A stretch of 64,000 nt of DNA from Prionace glauca (Eukaryota; Chordata; Chondrichthyes; Carcharhiniformes; Carcharhinidae), in the NCBI GenBank assembly GCA_037974335.1, contig CM075760.1, forward strand, positions 57,937,812 through 58,001,811. The letters run 5' to 3'. This document shows, one piece after another, positions 44,524 to 55,798 of this stretch; positions within the stretch are counted from its first letter, which is position 1, and the number at the start of each line of letters is the position of its first letter. The notes beneath the pieces are model-generated. The model saw nothing but the letters and a program-made list of their open reading frames with translations. It did no database searches and was not told where the DNA came from. The translations under genes and the position numbers were made by a program.

Positions 44524-44821
44524 GGATCACCTTGCTGGTTTCCTGTGCTAATTGGTAGTGCATTTTGCCTCACACACTCTTCAAACATCAGTTCACGCAA
44601 ATTGCAACAGACCAAATACCAATTGGCTTTCTGCTGGCGATTGGAGACTGAGGAATATAATCCTGCTGCTTCTCCCTGTCTCACTCACTGTGGAGCCGGG
44701 GAAAAGAGAATCATTGATGGGTTTGTTCCCCGGTCGGAAATGTGGCCTCGAATAACGGTTCCGAGCGAAGGTAACAGTGCTGTAGCCTTTAACAATTTGA
44801 CAAAAATAAGCAAAGCTGAGT

Positions 44822-44916
44822 GTTCCAGTGGCGCAATCGGTTAGCGCGCGGTACTTATACAGCAGTGCAGTCAGCGGGCTATGCCGAGGTTGTGAGTTCG
44901 AGCCTCACCTGGAGCA
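44822..44916 (+). tRNA. tRNA-Ile (TAT) with 21-nt intron
   Basis: Mature acceptor GTTCCAG pairs with CTGGAGC (one G-U), D-arm GGCGCAATCGGTTAGCGC, anticodon TAT at 44856-44858, intron 44860-44880 after position 37, then ATGCCG closing the anticodon stem, T-arm GTGAGTTCGAGCCTCAC. An intron at this site is normal for vertebrate tRNA-Ile(TAT) and needs the splicing endonuclease. Confidence 0.95.
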
Positions 44917-44944
44917 CCAGTTTTAGGTGAGACGATCGTGGAAT

Positions 44945-46256
44945 CCCTCGATCAGCTACTAATCTGGGACCACCAGAACGCTGGTGGAATTTGAATACAA
45001 CAAACAAGATTGGAATAGAAATCTACTCCAGTTCGCTCACCGCCGCAACAGGTCCACAGCAGACACCATCTCCCTGGCCCTGTACTCAACGCTGCAACAC
45101 CTCGATAACAAATACACCGATGTCAGGCTACTATTTATTGAATGCAGCTCAGCCTTGTTCCGATGGAAGTCATCTCCAAACTCCATGGCCTGGGCTCAGC
45201 TCCTCCCTCTACAACCAGATCCTGAACTTCCTAACCCACAGCACAAATCAGTAAGGACAGACAACAGCACCTCCTCCACCATCATCCTCAACAGCGGTGT
45301 CCCACAAGGTTGTGTACTCACCCACCACCGCCCCCTCCCCCCATACAATCCTGATATACCTATGACGATGTGGTCAAATTTCCCTCCAATTCGATTGTCA
45401 GTTTTACTGACGACACCACCGTATTGAGTCTTATCTCAAACAATGACGAGACAGAATACAGGAATGAGATAGAGAATCTGGTGGAATTGGTGCGGCGACA
45501 ATAATCTCTCCCTCAATGTCAACAAAACGAATTAAATTGTCATCGACTTTAGGAAGCTTGAGGAGAAATTGCCCCTGTCTACAGCAACCTGGACGAAGTA
45601 GGAAGGGTCTAAAGCTTCAAGGTTTTAGGTGACCAGATCACCAACAACCTGTCCTGATCCCCTGATGCTGACACTATAGTTAAGGAAGCCCACTAACGCC
45701 CACAAACGCCTTTACTTTCTCAGAAGTCGAAGGACGTTTGGCATGTCAGCTACAACTCTCACCAACGTTTACAAAGCATCATGGAAAGCATCCTCTCTGG
45801 TTGTATCACAGCTTGGTTTGGCTCCTGCTCTGCCAAGGAACGTAAGAAAGTACAAAAAGTCGTGAATGTAGCACAGTCCATCATGCAAACCAGCCTCGCA
45901 TTCCTTGGCCCTATGTACATTGCTTTGGCAAAGCAGCCAGAATAATTGAGGATCCCAGTCACCCCGGATATTCTCTCTTCCACTTTCTACCGTCAGGAAA
46001 ATTACAAATGTTTAAGTTCATGTACCCACCGATTCAAGAACAGCTTCTTCCCTGCTGCCATCAGGCTTTTAAATGGAACTACCTCGCACAAAGTTGATCT
46101 TTCTCGATACCTCAGCTATGAGTGTTCCACCACATTCTGCTCTCGCTCCTGTCACTCTCCATGTACGTACGCTTTCTCTGTATAGCGCGCAACAACAATA
46201 CTTTTCAGTTTATGTTAATACATTTGACAATAAGAAAGCAAATCAAATCAAATCTC
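44945..46256 (+). mobile_element. L2-like LINE relic (RT to 3' tail)
   Basis: Recognisable RT pieces in shifting frames: QFAHRRNRSTADTISLAL, then LLFIECSSAL, SGVPQGCVLT (45295), DDTT near 45411, then GCITAWFGSC and ERIPG..PSGKLQ-type C-terminal pieces, then FLPAAIRLLN (46050). It ends in an AAATCAAATCAAATC tail. Multiple frameshifts and stops; old. Confidence 0.8.
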
Positions 46257-48039
46257 TCCGAGGTGCTGCTTCGCTGGATGAGATATTAAACCACCATCTA
46301 GATGGCGCTCTCTGATTCAAAATTAAAATATCCCACAGTCACGTTTTCAAGAATGAAAAATGATAATTCTCCCCCACGTTTCTGGGCCAATATGTATAAC
46401 TCACTTATCACAATTTAAACACGTGTGCGTTTGATATCTTTACCTCAAAGCCTCTCTGTCTTGCTCTGCACAAAATTGGTGTTGGGCAGGAGATTTATTG
46501 GAATGATATTTTTGATCATGAACCTCTCCAAGTAACGGTCAGTTCACACAGGGTGAAACTAATAGCAATTCCCCCTCACTCTGGCCACTGGTGGAGGAGA
46601 CGCCCCAAATATCCCCAAAATAAACCGTTTAAAACATATTTTTACCGAGTGTGGGCTTCGATGTCGAATCAAGCATTTATTGCTAGTTTCCTTTGCCATA
46701 GCGGTGGTAGTGTTGGAAAGGCATTATTCCAGTCAGGGTGATAGTCAGAAAATCTAACTGTGAGTTGAAACGGGAATGTCACTGTCTGGTGACGAAAATA
46801 ATGCAATATCACCATCTGCTGGCGGCGTTCACTTACTGCAGGCGTCGGCCTTTGTGAGTCACAGAGAGGTTCAGTCACTCGATAGCTGGACCTGGGACCC
46901 GGTTGCTGAAGTGTGAATATTGAATATCGTTGTCAGAGATGAAAGTTTGCAGCAGGAGGTCGGGTGGCCATTTGCCCTTTTGTTATCATCCACTCTATGC
47001 GAACATTGTTTGCCATTGCCCATGGGAGTTATTGCCTGGAGATTGCATTTAGGGATTAATGTACACAACTGATGTAGTTATCAGATGTTAATTCAATCCA
47101 AACGTATAGTAGATAAACGTTGCTGCACTTTGATGCACTAAGGTCTTTGGAGCTTAAGTTGTGAATGATACCTGGACGATACAATACTAATACGCAAACA
47201 AACTGACAGATTAATATTTTTCAATTTTTTGATTGAAGTTGGCGTCAGTTTGTGTTGGTCCGTGCAAAATAAATGGTTTGGGAAAAGCATTTTGCCAGCG
47301 CGACCAAAGAAGTTACAGGATTCACATCGATACATCACATCGATGCATAATTATGTCATCAGATAATTATTATTATTTTTCCGAGTAACAGACACTTCAG
47401 GTTAGATGACTATAAAGAAGGAAGACATGCTTTCCTTGTTCTGCATCTTGATAGCTCATTCTGTTTATCCGATGTGCACGGCATTAAGAATGAATGAAAC
47501 GAATTCAAATCAACACGAAACTGCAGATTGCAACTGTTACTGCGCCGCATGCAGAGGGAATTGATTTTGCCCTGATTCCCACTAAATTAAGCATTTTGCC
47601 TAACCGTTGTAATTTTAAACTTACCTGTAAAATACAGAAATATGTTCGCTACTATTAACAGAATTCTTCTAGTGAGGATTTTTTTTCATAAGATTCCGAG
47701 ACAAGTTAGATTTTCAAAACTCCGCATTTTCAAGGCACTTCGAAAAGAGCGTCAGAACGAACAACTGACAGAGACAGAAACAAGAAAGGGGAGGCAGAAA
47801 CCCTGAAAATGTCAGAAAGAGAAAGAGAAGCAATGAGACTAGATAATTCTCTCTGAATCCCACTTATTGGTGCCCCACTTCGATCAGCACTCACAAAACA
47901 GCCAGATGTACTCCTGAAAAACAACCTCAGTTTCTGAGTAAGTGAAGCCACATTCTGATCTGGGTTACACTTTATATCAGATTAGAAGAATCAAAAAATC
48001 GAGAACAACCTGTATTTTTCTGTCGAACTCTAAAGAGAT
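46257..48039. other. Unassigned interval
   Basis: No gene recognised. 46.66-46.72 (AAGCATTTATTGCTAGTTTC) is a scrap of the common SINE2 tail repeat. Confidence 0.4.
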
Positions 48040-48225
48040 TACTGTGTGTCCCCCTTGTTCCTTACTGCTATTAAAGGACTTGCTGTCTGGCAAGACACCC
48101 GACGAAGGGGAAAAGCCCCGAAAACCAGTGACGTTTGCTACCAGATAAACCTGTTGGACTTTAACCTGGTGTTGTGAGACTTCTTATTGTGTTTACTCCA
48201 GTCCAACGCCGGCATCTCCACATCG
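48040..48225 (+). mobile_element. Penelope-like element 3' terminus
   Basis: GACGAAGGGGAAAAGCC, ACCAGATAAACCTGTTGGAC, TTTAACCTGGTGTTGTGAG and CGCCGGCATCTCCACATC: the right terminus of the repeat at 5157-6172. Confidence 0.7.
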
Positions 48226-48329
48226 AGTCTCTGTTCAGTCAATGTGTTATCCAGGAATTGTGTTTAATTTCTGGCTTTTGGAATACTCTGCATTTGTGTT
48301 ATAGGAACCAATATTCCCATTATGAACCA

Positions 48330-48609
48330 ATATTCATTATCCCAGGCTCCTCCTGAATTAACAATTCAGGAAAGACAGAGCACAATACCGGATTATTGTT
48401 AGTTAATAACCAACCGTGAACCAACTCTGTTCTGGTACATCCAGTATACCGGAAAAGATACGAAATACTCAATGAGGATGCAGAGCGGGAGATTCGTCTG
48501 AAGATTTGCCAGACTTTCTGCTATTTGCACAAAGGAAACAAAACTGCTCTTTTAAATCAGCCGGGGCTCTTCACTCCGACAGCGCTGTGTATTTCTGTGC
48601 CATTGAGTC
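48330..48609 (+). pseudogene. TCR V pseudogene
   Basis: Framework pieces are visible: PTLFWYIQYTGKDTKYSM (core Trp, 48420-48475), then in another frame DSAVYFCAIES (second Cys, 48577-48609). The first-Cys region (RQSTIPDYC) carries a stop, and at least one frameshift separates the halves. No leader exon was found. It ends at a recognisable RSS. The 3' flank resembles 23.9-24.26 kb. Confidence 0.75.
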
Positions 48610-48649
48610 CACACTGCTGTAGAGATCGAGCGGTTCCCGGACAAAACCT
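48610..48649 (+). promoter_or_regulatory. RSS of the V pseudogene
   Basis: Heptamer CACACTG, 24-bp spacer, nonamer ACAAAACCT; each differs from consensus (CACAGTG, ACAAAAACC), so probably weak. Confidence 0.65.
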
Positions 48650-49455
48650 CACAGTAAGGTACCACCAGAGGGTGCTCTCGCACCGATAAACAGAAAGAAA
48701 AATTCACTCTCCACTGAGAGAGACGCAGATGCCTTCCTGAAAGTATCAGAGCAAAACACAACCTCAACAAGAGATGAGGAACATTTGAGGAATTGTATTG
48801 GTTAATTTCAACTCGCAGCTGTAGTATCGTTGATCTTCTTAAATTTATTTGATCTCTTTAGTTTAGTAATTGTGATTTGACCCAATCCCCGTGTCTGTCT
48901 AATATTCAGCAACTCAATCCCCATCAGGTTTAGAAGCCTTTTTCCGGCGACCTGCTCTCTGGGTTTATTGATCTGACAAGAGTTTTGCAGGTTCAGAGGA
49001 AGTGTGTCCACAACGAAGAGATTTCACAAGGAAGTGACTGTGATCTTGAAATTAAACATTAAGAATAGAATCCCCCGGTGACCAGAGAGCTTCAGAATGT
49101 TTCCTTCATGCTGGAATGTTTTTGTTACTATGAGCAAGCCAAAATTTCCAGCTGCTAATTTCCAGAGCAAAGTTTCATTCCCGGAATCCCATCTGGAAAA
49201 GGGCAACCGTTCCCCTATCGAGCTGATGAAAGTAGCCCAGCTCGAGGTGTTTCCTTTCAATATCAGCCAACTCACCACTGACTGATCTCACAGACTCAAA
49301 GAGGCACGATGACTGAAGTGACCGGATACTGGAAACACTTGGGTGAAGGCTGATCTCAGGTTAATGAGGATTCTTGCCTGGCTGACTGTTACATTGTGGC
49401 TGCATCTGCCCACGATTCTGTGCAGCAGACACGATTTCAACCTATAGTTCAAGGC
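48650..49455. other. V pseudogene flank, unassigned
   Basis: 48.66-49.12 kb resembles 23.9-24.26 kb (GTGACTGTGATCTT, GAGCTTCAGAATGTTT in both). Otherwise no feature. Confidence 0.45.
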
Positions 49456-49803
49456 AGTTTTTGTACATCAGTCAGACTGATTTCCATGTAGATGAGACTG
49501 AAAGCGCAGTGATACACGGCAGCGTCAGTCAGCTGCAGACCAGAGATAGTCAAACTGGTGAATTTACTCGATGACTGAAGGTCTCCAGAGAAACGACTTT
49601 TAACAAAATCTGTTATATCTTCAACAAATATCGATTTTTTTTCCTCAATATAAATAGACGCTGTGCGTTTGAGTGTTGCCGGTACCAGGATGAAACGTAG
49701 TTGATCATTGTAATATCATAGGTACAGGTTAAACTCAATGTTTCTGCTTCAGTCTTTAATTCTGAGGGTAGCGACAGAGTGACAGAATCTCCATGACTCA
49801 GAT
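49456..49803 (-). pseudogene. TCR V pseudogene, same subgroup as the 18.9-kb V
   Basis: On the - strand after acceptor TTTATCAG (AG 49805-49804): DLSHGDSVTLSLPSEL, AETLSLTCTY (first Cys), SSWYRQHSN (core Trp), then a frameshift, then SRFSGDLQSSSKFTSLTISG and LQLTDAAVYHCAF (second Cys). The nonamer ACAAAAACT is intact at 49464-49456, but the 7 bp at the 23-bp position (CATCTAC) is not a heptamer. No leader was found upstream. Confidence 0.85.
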
Positions 49804-49809
49804 CTGATA

Positions 49810-50456
49810 AACCTGCTCAAACAGAAATAAATCAGACCGACTGAATACTTAAAATTTCATTTTAAATCACGTTTGTAACATTAAAGTAAATATGAAATGT
49901 GTTTGGTTCACAATTACTTGTTATGAATATTATCCAAACAGCCCAAATGTTGAGCATTTCCTTTGCCTGTTCTGTAAAAGGGGAATTAGATATTTGAAAA
50001 CATCCGTTTCAAACTTCACCCTGTATATTTTGCCTCGGGATGCTCTCACTGCATTTCCCTGTGCCCGCGGTGGTGCTGTGGGGTTAGTAGCTGGTGAGCC
50101 GGCAGCCAGTGGATGGATTCACCCTGAGCTGGGTTCAGTCAATGTTCTGATAGGGAGAATGGTTTCCTAGTTAGACACGTGGGGCGAGATTTGTAACCGG
50201 AAACATGGGGTTACCGATGGGGTTTATTTATTCCGGTTTCAATTCTCCATCTCTGATTCCAGTAGAATCGACATCCGTGAGCGGATAAAGCTCGAGTCTC
50301 AGCTTCTTTCATCAGCTCAACAGAGAGACGCCACATTTACAACTGGAGCGGGTTTTTGGCTCCTTGTTATTTCGTGTGAATATTATACACATATCCTAAT
50401 TCTAAACTGAACTCCTTGGACAATTGCTTGAGCAGGAATTTCATATGATCTGAAAA
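49810..50456. other. Unassigned interval between opposed V genes
   Basis: Intergenic between a - strand V pseudogene and a + strand V; it should hold the promoter of the latter, but I see no CRE or TATA I would commit to. Confidence 0.4.
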
Positions 50457-50788
50457 ATGTTCCGAATTTACAGATTCTCTTTGCTGCTTTTCACTCTGAT
50501 CTTCACGGGAGTGACTGGAGCAGATGAGGTGATGCAGCTCCCTCGGTGGGAGGTTGTCAGCGAAGAGGAAACCATATCCATCAACTGCACCACCACCACT
50601 GCGTTTACCAGCTTGTCTTGGTACAGACAGTCCCCGAATCAGCCACCCCAGCATTTGGTGACGGCCAGAAGAGAAACCGATCAAAGCGGGAGGATCACTG
50701 CCTCAATCGGGGGAGGCTCCAAATTCAGTGCCCTGACTGTGAGAGACGCAGAGTTACAGACACCGCCACCTATCTCTGTGCCGTGAGC
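50457..50788 (+). pseudogene. TCR V gene with fused, intronless leader and one frameshift
   Basis: ATG 50457 opens a signal peptide (MFRIYRFSLLLFTLIFTGVT) that runs straight into the V domain with no leader intron: EEETISINCTTTT (first Cys), SLSWYRQSPNQPPQHLV (core Trp), GRITASIGGGSKFSALTV. A one-base shift in the codon after VRDA moves the end into another frame, RVTDTATYLCAV (second Cys). Other human, mouse or shark V genes split the leader after phase 1, so the fusion is odd. Without the shift it would look functional. It has a good RSS. Confidence 0.82.
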
Positions 50789-50826
50789 CACAGTGTAACA
50801 AACACGGGGGGTCCCATACAAAATCC
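50789..50826 (+). promoter_or_regulatory. RSS of the fused-leader V
   Basis: Heptamer CACAGTG (perfect), 22-bp spacer, nonamer ACAAAATCC (one mismatch). One base short of the 23-RSS standard, usually tolerated. Confidence 0.88.
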
Positions 50827-51174
50827 TCCATCGACTGTGAGAGCCACTCTGTGTGTCTGCAATGTCGGCAGAGTGAATGATGGGATTATTTAAAAATAGT
50901 CAAAAAAGGAAATGAACGCAACTGAAAACAAAATATAGAATCTAATTATTAAAATTCTGTCAGAAATGAAGAGAGTTGAAAACAGAAATGGTGAAGAGGA
51001 AAGAGGGAGCATGTAAACTAGACTGAGTGATTGGAAAACAGGACAGAGGAAATTTAAGTCATCGTAGACGGAGTGGACAGAAAATGAGGAAAGTGTTGAA
51101 ACAGATCAATATTGAAAAGAACCGAGTATAATAGACAGAGTCAAAATCAGGTGATATCATAAATAAAGAGAGAA
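50827..51174. other. Unassigned interval
   Basis: A-rich non-coding V flank. Confidence 0.4.
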
Positions 51175-51290
51175 TGGCCTTGTGGTATTATCGCGAGACG
51201 ATTAATCCAGTAACTCAGTTAATGTTCAAGAGGCCCGGAATTCAGAATTTACTGATGACCATGAAACCATTGTTCCGTTGGTATATTTGT
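51175..51290 (+). mobile_element. tRNA-derived SINE (SINE2), 5' part
   Basis: TGGCCTTGTGGTATTATCGC then ATTAATCCAGTAACTCAG and TGATGACCATGAAACCATTG: head and body of the second SINE family, also at 61275-61975 and 63685-64000. Confidence 0.75.
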
Positions 51291-52879
51291 CAGACTTATC
51301 AGTCGTGGATTTGTGGGCATATTAAAGCAAGATTCATCCGTCTACTCGCCTGAACAGGAAACGACACAAATGCTCTGGTATCAATACTAAACATCAAATG
51401 CAACAAATTCAAAATAATGAGAAAGGCATCAGAGGCAGTCGCAGTATCATTAAAGTAATAAAACCTACAATAATCTGCTACACAAAATTCCCGCACTATC
51501 ACGCAGCAATGTTAACAACATTGAGAGTGGCTTTTTCACAGATGAGATCCCAAGACCTCATCTTTCACTAAAAGGTGGAGAACAGTGAGTTCACCTTGTC
51601 ACAGGTGACAACTGGAGTTACAGGAAATATCTTCACACCGCAAACCACAGAGTGTTTAGGAGAAGGGTCTATATGTGAATTTCAGACGCTCGGGCGTAGA
51701 AACAGGTCTTCTGGACCACAAGGTCTGGGATCCAACCCCACTTCGGTGTTTTATGACTACAGAAGCAGTGTTTCCGGGCCAGTCACACAAGTGGATTATC
51801 AGCTTGGAATTTTTTTACAATACGCCCAATGACAGGTAGTAAGAGTCGGTGAGTTCAAAGGTCACCGATCTTGCACGGGTTAATGGAAACCACAGCAGGA
51901 ATTTGTCTGGTGTAATCAAGCTCCAATCTATTATAAGTCTCTGGTCAACCAGTGCAACCTCAGTGTGTGCACCAGGAGGATGAGAAGGGAGACTTAACGA
52001 ATGAACTATAGAAATAATTGCATTTCAATGTCACTGAGTAATCTGAATAAGAAGTTCAGCACAATGTTTCTAATCGAAGTGGTTCCTCAATGAATCATAA
52101 ATTGAGAGACAGAGGGGGGCGTGTGTGCGTGTACATGTGTGTGTGTGAGAGTGAGTTCAAAATAACTGGAAAATACCTGGACTCCTCAATCTCTTTATCC
52201 CAGGGTTACTGTGGCAACCCTGTCTGACACAGAATTAAACATTCCCACTGTTTTCTGTGTTAATAAAGTTTTTAACATCACCACAGTGACAACACCGGAA
52301 ATGAGCTTCCTTGGGTTAGAAAGTACTTTCGGACATCTGAATGCTGTAAAAGGCATCAATAAATTAATAAATTAATATTAATAAATTCTTTCTTTCCGAT
52401 TTCGACTGAAATATCTTTCTAAAGATTAAATTCATTGTCCTCATGTTTCCACGGGCCCAGTAAAGTTAATTTAATTTTCATTTTTAAAAATTTAAATCCG
52501 ATTCTTTCCTGGATTGGGTAAATGAGTGGTCGCCTAGGATTTCCCGGATTCTGTCTCCAGTCGGTTCAGAGATTCTTTCCGCGCCAGAGGACACAGGGCA
52601 GTCTGGCAGGAATAAGAATCCGGCAACTTCCCGAGGAAACAGCGCAGTGCTCAGTGAATGCTGCACCGTCAGAGCTGTCAGCCTCTCGGTGAACTGTTCA
52701 ATCGAGGACACCGTGTTCCTTCTCAGCTGGAGGTGACACATCACATGGTCACTGTTTCCAAGAAGAGCAGGAGGAATGTCCTGTTTGATATCTGTTCACC
52801 AATCACAATTACCGAACACTACAATATTACTGATGGAAATGACACGCTGAGTCTGAATTAGCTGCTGTGTTCTCTGCTG
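51291..52879. other. Unassigned interval
   Basis: No gene recognised. The - strand frame at 52484-52744 lacks family resemblance. Confidence 0.4.
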
Positions 52880-53014
52880 AATTGCTCCCTCGTGTCAGGG
52901 GGATTCGCGGGGTAAATATATGAGGTTAGGGGGAGAGGCTCTGGGTGGGACTGTGGTCGCTGCAGATTCAGTGGCCGAATCTCATTCTGCACTGTAGGGA
53001 TTCTATGACGTTAT
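52880..53014 (+). mobile_element. HE1-type SINE 3' tail
   Basis: GTCAGGGGGATTCGCGGGGT, CTGGGTGGGACTGTGGTCGC, then TGCACTGTAGGGATTCTATG. Its last ~18 bp are included in the following tandem duplication. Confidence 0.85.
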
Positions 53015-53292
53015 AATGCTCTGACGTCAGAATGCCGGAAGTTCTGTCGCATGCGCACTCACCTCCCCCACACTATCATTACCGAAGCTCCTTCACTGAT
53101 TCACTTTGCGCTCACAGGACCCAGCGACCACTGTAGGGATTCTGTGACGTTATAATGTTCTGACGTCAGAATGCCGGATGCTGTGACGTCACAATACCGG
53201 ATGCTCTGTGCATGCCCATTCTCCTCCCCCAAGCTATAAACGCTGAGCTCCCTCACTTCTTCACTTTGTGATCACAAGTCCCAGCGACCAGG
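52992..53292 (+). promoter_or_regulatory. Tandemly duplicated CRE-rich promoter of the 53.4-kb V gene
   Basis: Two related units of roughly 135-160 bp (52992-53130 and 53131-53292) each hold TGTAGGGATTCTRTGACGTT, TCTGACGTCAGAATGCCGGA and CAGCGACCA. Consensus CREs (TGACGTCA) lie at 53022, 53161 and 53184, i.e. 395 to 230 bp before the leader ATG. CRE sites are a known feature of TCR V promoters. The unit includes the HE1 tail end, so the duplication postdates the SINE. Confidence 0.55.
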
Positions 53293-53417
53293 TTCTAACA
53301 GCCACAGTGGTACTGGTTTGGGGCTCGGTTTGATATCCAATAGCATTACTTTCCCAAGAGCTTCTCTCAGCCTGGGATCTGCTGACAGCTGCGTCACATA
53401 AGTCGATAGAATCCAGC

Positions 53418-53475
53418 ATGCTTCTGAGCTTCACTTTGATGATTATTTTCCTGGATTTCTTACTATTCCCTCAGT
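53418..53475 (+). CDS. Leader exon of intact TCR V gene
   Basis: ATG 53418 encodes MLLSFTLMIIFLDFLLFPQ, a hydrophobic signal peptide, with donor T|GTAAGT (GT at 53476). Length 58 nt, phase 1. Intron of 166 bp to the V exon. Confidence 0.9.
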
Positions 53476-53641
53476 GTAAGTGTGGTCACTATTTCTGACA
53501 GGAATGTTTCACACCTCAGCAATGTTAGGTTCTGTTAAATTGTATCAGCTTTATTGTATTATCTCGAATTGTGAATACGATTGTACTTTATTGTGCTGCA
53601 TTATAGTACGTTGTGTTATTACTGCTAATGTACAATTGCAG

Positions 53642-53913
53642 ATGCCGCTGGCAGTGAAGAGTTATCACAGTCTCCGGAGTCAGTGGTTGTTACCGAGGGA
53701 GCCACTGCATCGTTGAACTGTTCAACCACAGTAGCTGGACAGACCCTGCAATGGTACAGACAAAATCCAGACAGAACCCTGCAGCACCTGGTGAGTGGTA
53801 CCAGCGATCAGGGCAGGATCACGGCTCAATACAATTTCGCAGAGAAACACAGCGTTCTGAATGTTAGTGAAACTCGACTGACAGACACTGCCACCTATTT
53901 CTGTGCGATGAGG
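53642..53913 (+). CDS. TCR V gene segment (alpha/delta type), V exon, intact
   Basis: Acceptor ACAATTGCAG then an unbroken V domain: ELSQSPESVVVTEGATAS, LNCSTTV (first Cys), LQWYRQNPDRTLQHLVSG (core Trp), GRITAQYNFAEKHSVLNV, RLTDTATYFCAMR (second Cys, CDR3 start). The split codon T + AT (Tyr) joins leader and V in frame. It is directly followed by a perfect-nonamer 23-RSS. The framework is close to the V at 50457 (TETV/RVTDTATY..CA type). Alpha versus delta cannot be told without its J partners. Confidence 0.95.
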
Positions 53914-53952
53914 CACAGTACAGCAAAGACCGTACAGGGCCGTACAAAAACC
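53914..53952 (+). promoter_or_regulatory. 23-RSS of the 53.6-kb V
   Basis: Heptamer CACAGTA, spacer exactly 23 bp, nonamer ACAAAAACC (perfect consensus). Confidence 0.95.
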
Positions 53953-55064
53953 TGTCGCGATCAGCCGCAAAGTGAATAGCCTGTGTCGGGAGCTGGGACT
54001 TTAATCACTCTCTCCCTTGGATACGCACCATAATCACCCGATCAATGAAACCTCTGCCTGATTTGGAGTTTCATATCAAATCATTCATATCATATCTCTT
54101 TCATATCAAAAGAGAAGGGACAAAATACATTTAAATTCGACTGTTTTCCGTGGAAATGTCATCTGGGGAGCACGTGTTCCATGGTGCTTCCAGATTGAAA
54201 TCATCATGCTATTCGGTGAATCAATATTCGAAGGATCTTTGTCTATTTCTTGTGATAAATCCCATTCCAGTCGATGATACATTCTACCTTTGGCTGCAGG
54301 GCAGAGTGACGCACACTGAGTCTCCAGAATCTATCGGCGGTGAAGGCTCTGGAAGGACAGTCAGTGATTTTAAGGGACAGCCACTCCATATCTGAAAGCT
54401 TGCTGTACCTATCTATACACAGCATTATTCCGGGTAAGTTACGGGAATTTTAGTGAAGAGATGGAGGCCCAGACATTGAAATATCTCCCAAGATCTCTCA
54501 GACCGGTTCGCTATTAATTTCAATGAACAAAGACTGCGATGTAACTGTTTGATAAATAAACAAACATTTATCCCACTTTCACAGAACAGTGGACAGCGAT
54601 AGATAAATATTATTTATTGCATTGATATTTGTAAAGCACCGCAAACTATAAGGGAAGAACATTCAATAGTAAATTTCAAAAAGGCATTGCCAGACCTTCA
54701 GAACGGAAAACAACACGTGGAATGCGGGGTGAAAAGAGCAATTGGGAAAGACCTTTCATGGAGCCGCAGGGAGGGGAAATTGTTTCTGATCCATTCGCAC
54801 CCTTCAGTCACTATTTCTTTCTCAGTCACTTGAGCAGTAAGCAGATACAGGATAGTCACAGACTGCTGCAGGTTCAGCTGTCGCTGTTTCCTCTCCATCA
54901 CCTGCGACTACCGCTGAGAACTCCCTTCTATCAGCTTTGAGTCTGCGGTGACCCCGGCCTCAGCTTCCTTTTGCTGCTCTCACTGTAACACCATTGTGTG
55001 TTTGTAGACATTGCTGCCGCTGGCCGATTTCTGTCATTGGTTAGATCAGAAGTTCAGTGTTTAA
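53953..55064. other. Unassigned interval
   Basis: No gene recognised; a short V-framework-like scrap near 54306-54345 (VTHTESPESIGGEG) is too short to call. Confidence 0.4.
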
Positions 55065-55205
55065 GTCTATTTATTAGTGTAGCAAGTAGGCCTATATTAA
55101 CACTGCAATGAAGTTACTATGAAAATCCCCTAGTCACCACATTCCGGCGCCTGTTCGAGTTCACTGAGGGAAAGTTTAGCATGGCTGATCAGCGACTGGT
55201 TCAGG
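55065..55205 (-). mobile_element. HE1-related SINE tail
   Basis: On the - strand GGGATTTTCATAGTAACTTC, ATTGCAGTGTTAATATAGGC and CTACTTGC: the tail variant also seen at 18230-18285. Confidence 0.75.
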
Positions 55206-55798
55206 AGGTGGGGCGTGGTCCTGTCGGATTATTGCAGCCTTTTTAAATGAGGTGAATCTGTGTTGAAATTATTATTGAGCATTCCAAGTATTCATAACCA
55301 CAGCAGACTTTGACACATTCAATGTTTCGTTCAGGAATTGCTGGCTCAGACTGAGTGGCCTTCGGCCCATCTCAATTAACGGCCCTGGAAGAACATAAAA
55401 AAGTATTTTTTTCACTGCATACTCTCTACATCTGAGATCAATGGCAACGTTATCAGATGACACCCAATCGGCTTCAAGCTCCTTCGTTCTTCAAGTCAGC
55501 CAATGATATCGCAACTCCTTTATCTCCAATGAATCCACCTGGCGGAGGGCGAAAGGAACAAAGTGAATTTGTTCATCTCACTGCAGCGAGTTGGAATGCA
55601 ATCAAACTGAACAATGACCCCGTAAAATTGAATGATTTCCCTGTAAAATTGGGTCGAGAAATGAAACTACATTTTCCAGTACTTCTTCTGGGGGTTCTAA
55701 TTTTAAAAAGCTATTCTATAACGATGAGAATTCCCTGCAGTCTCTGGGGGCTGCCATTGGATCCTGCGGGATTTGAAGAGTCCAATATGGGAAGTAGA
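55206..55798. other. Unassigned interval
   Basis: No gene recognised. Confidence 0.4.

Noticed and set aside
52484-52744. 86-codon frame on the - strand between V genes
   Set aside because: No domain, no splice context and no family resemblance recognised.
54290-54370. V-framework-like scrap (VTHTESPESIGGEG)
   Set aside because: Only about 14 residues resemble an FR1; no Cys, Trp, leader or RSS nearby, so it cannot be called a V relic.
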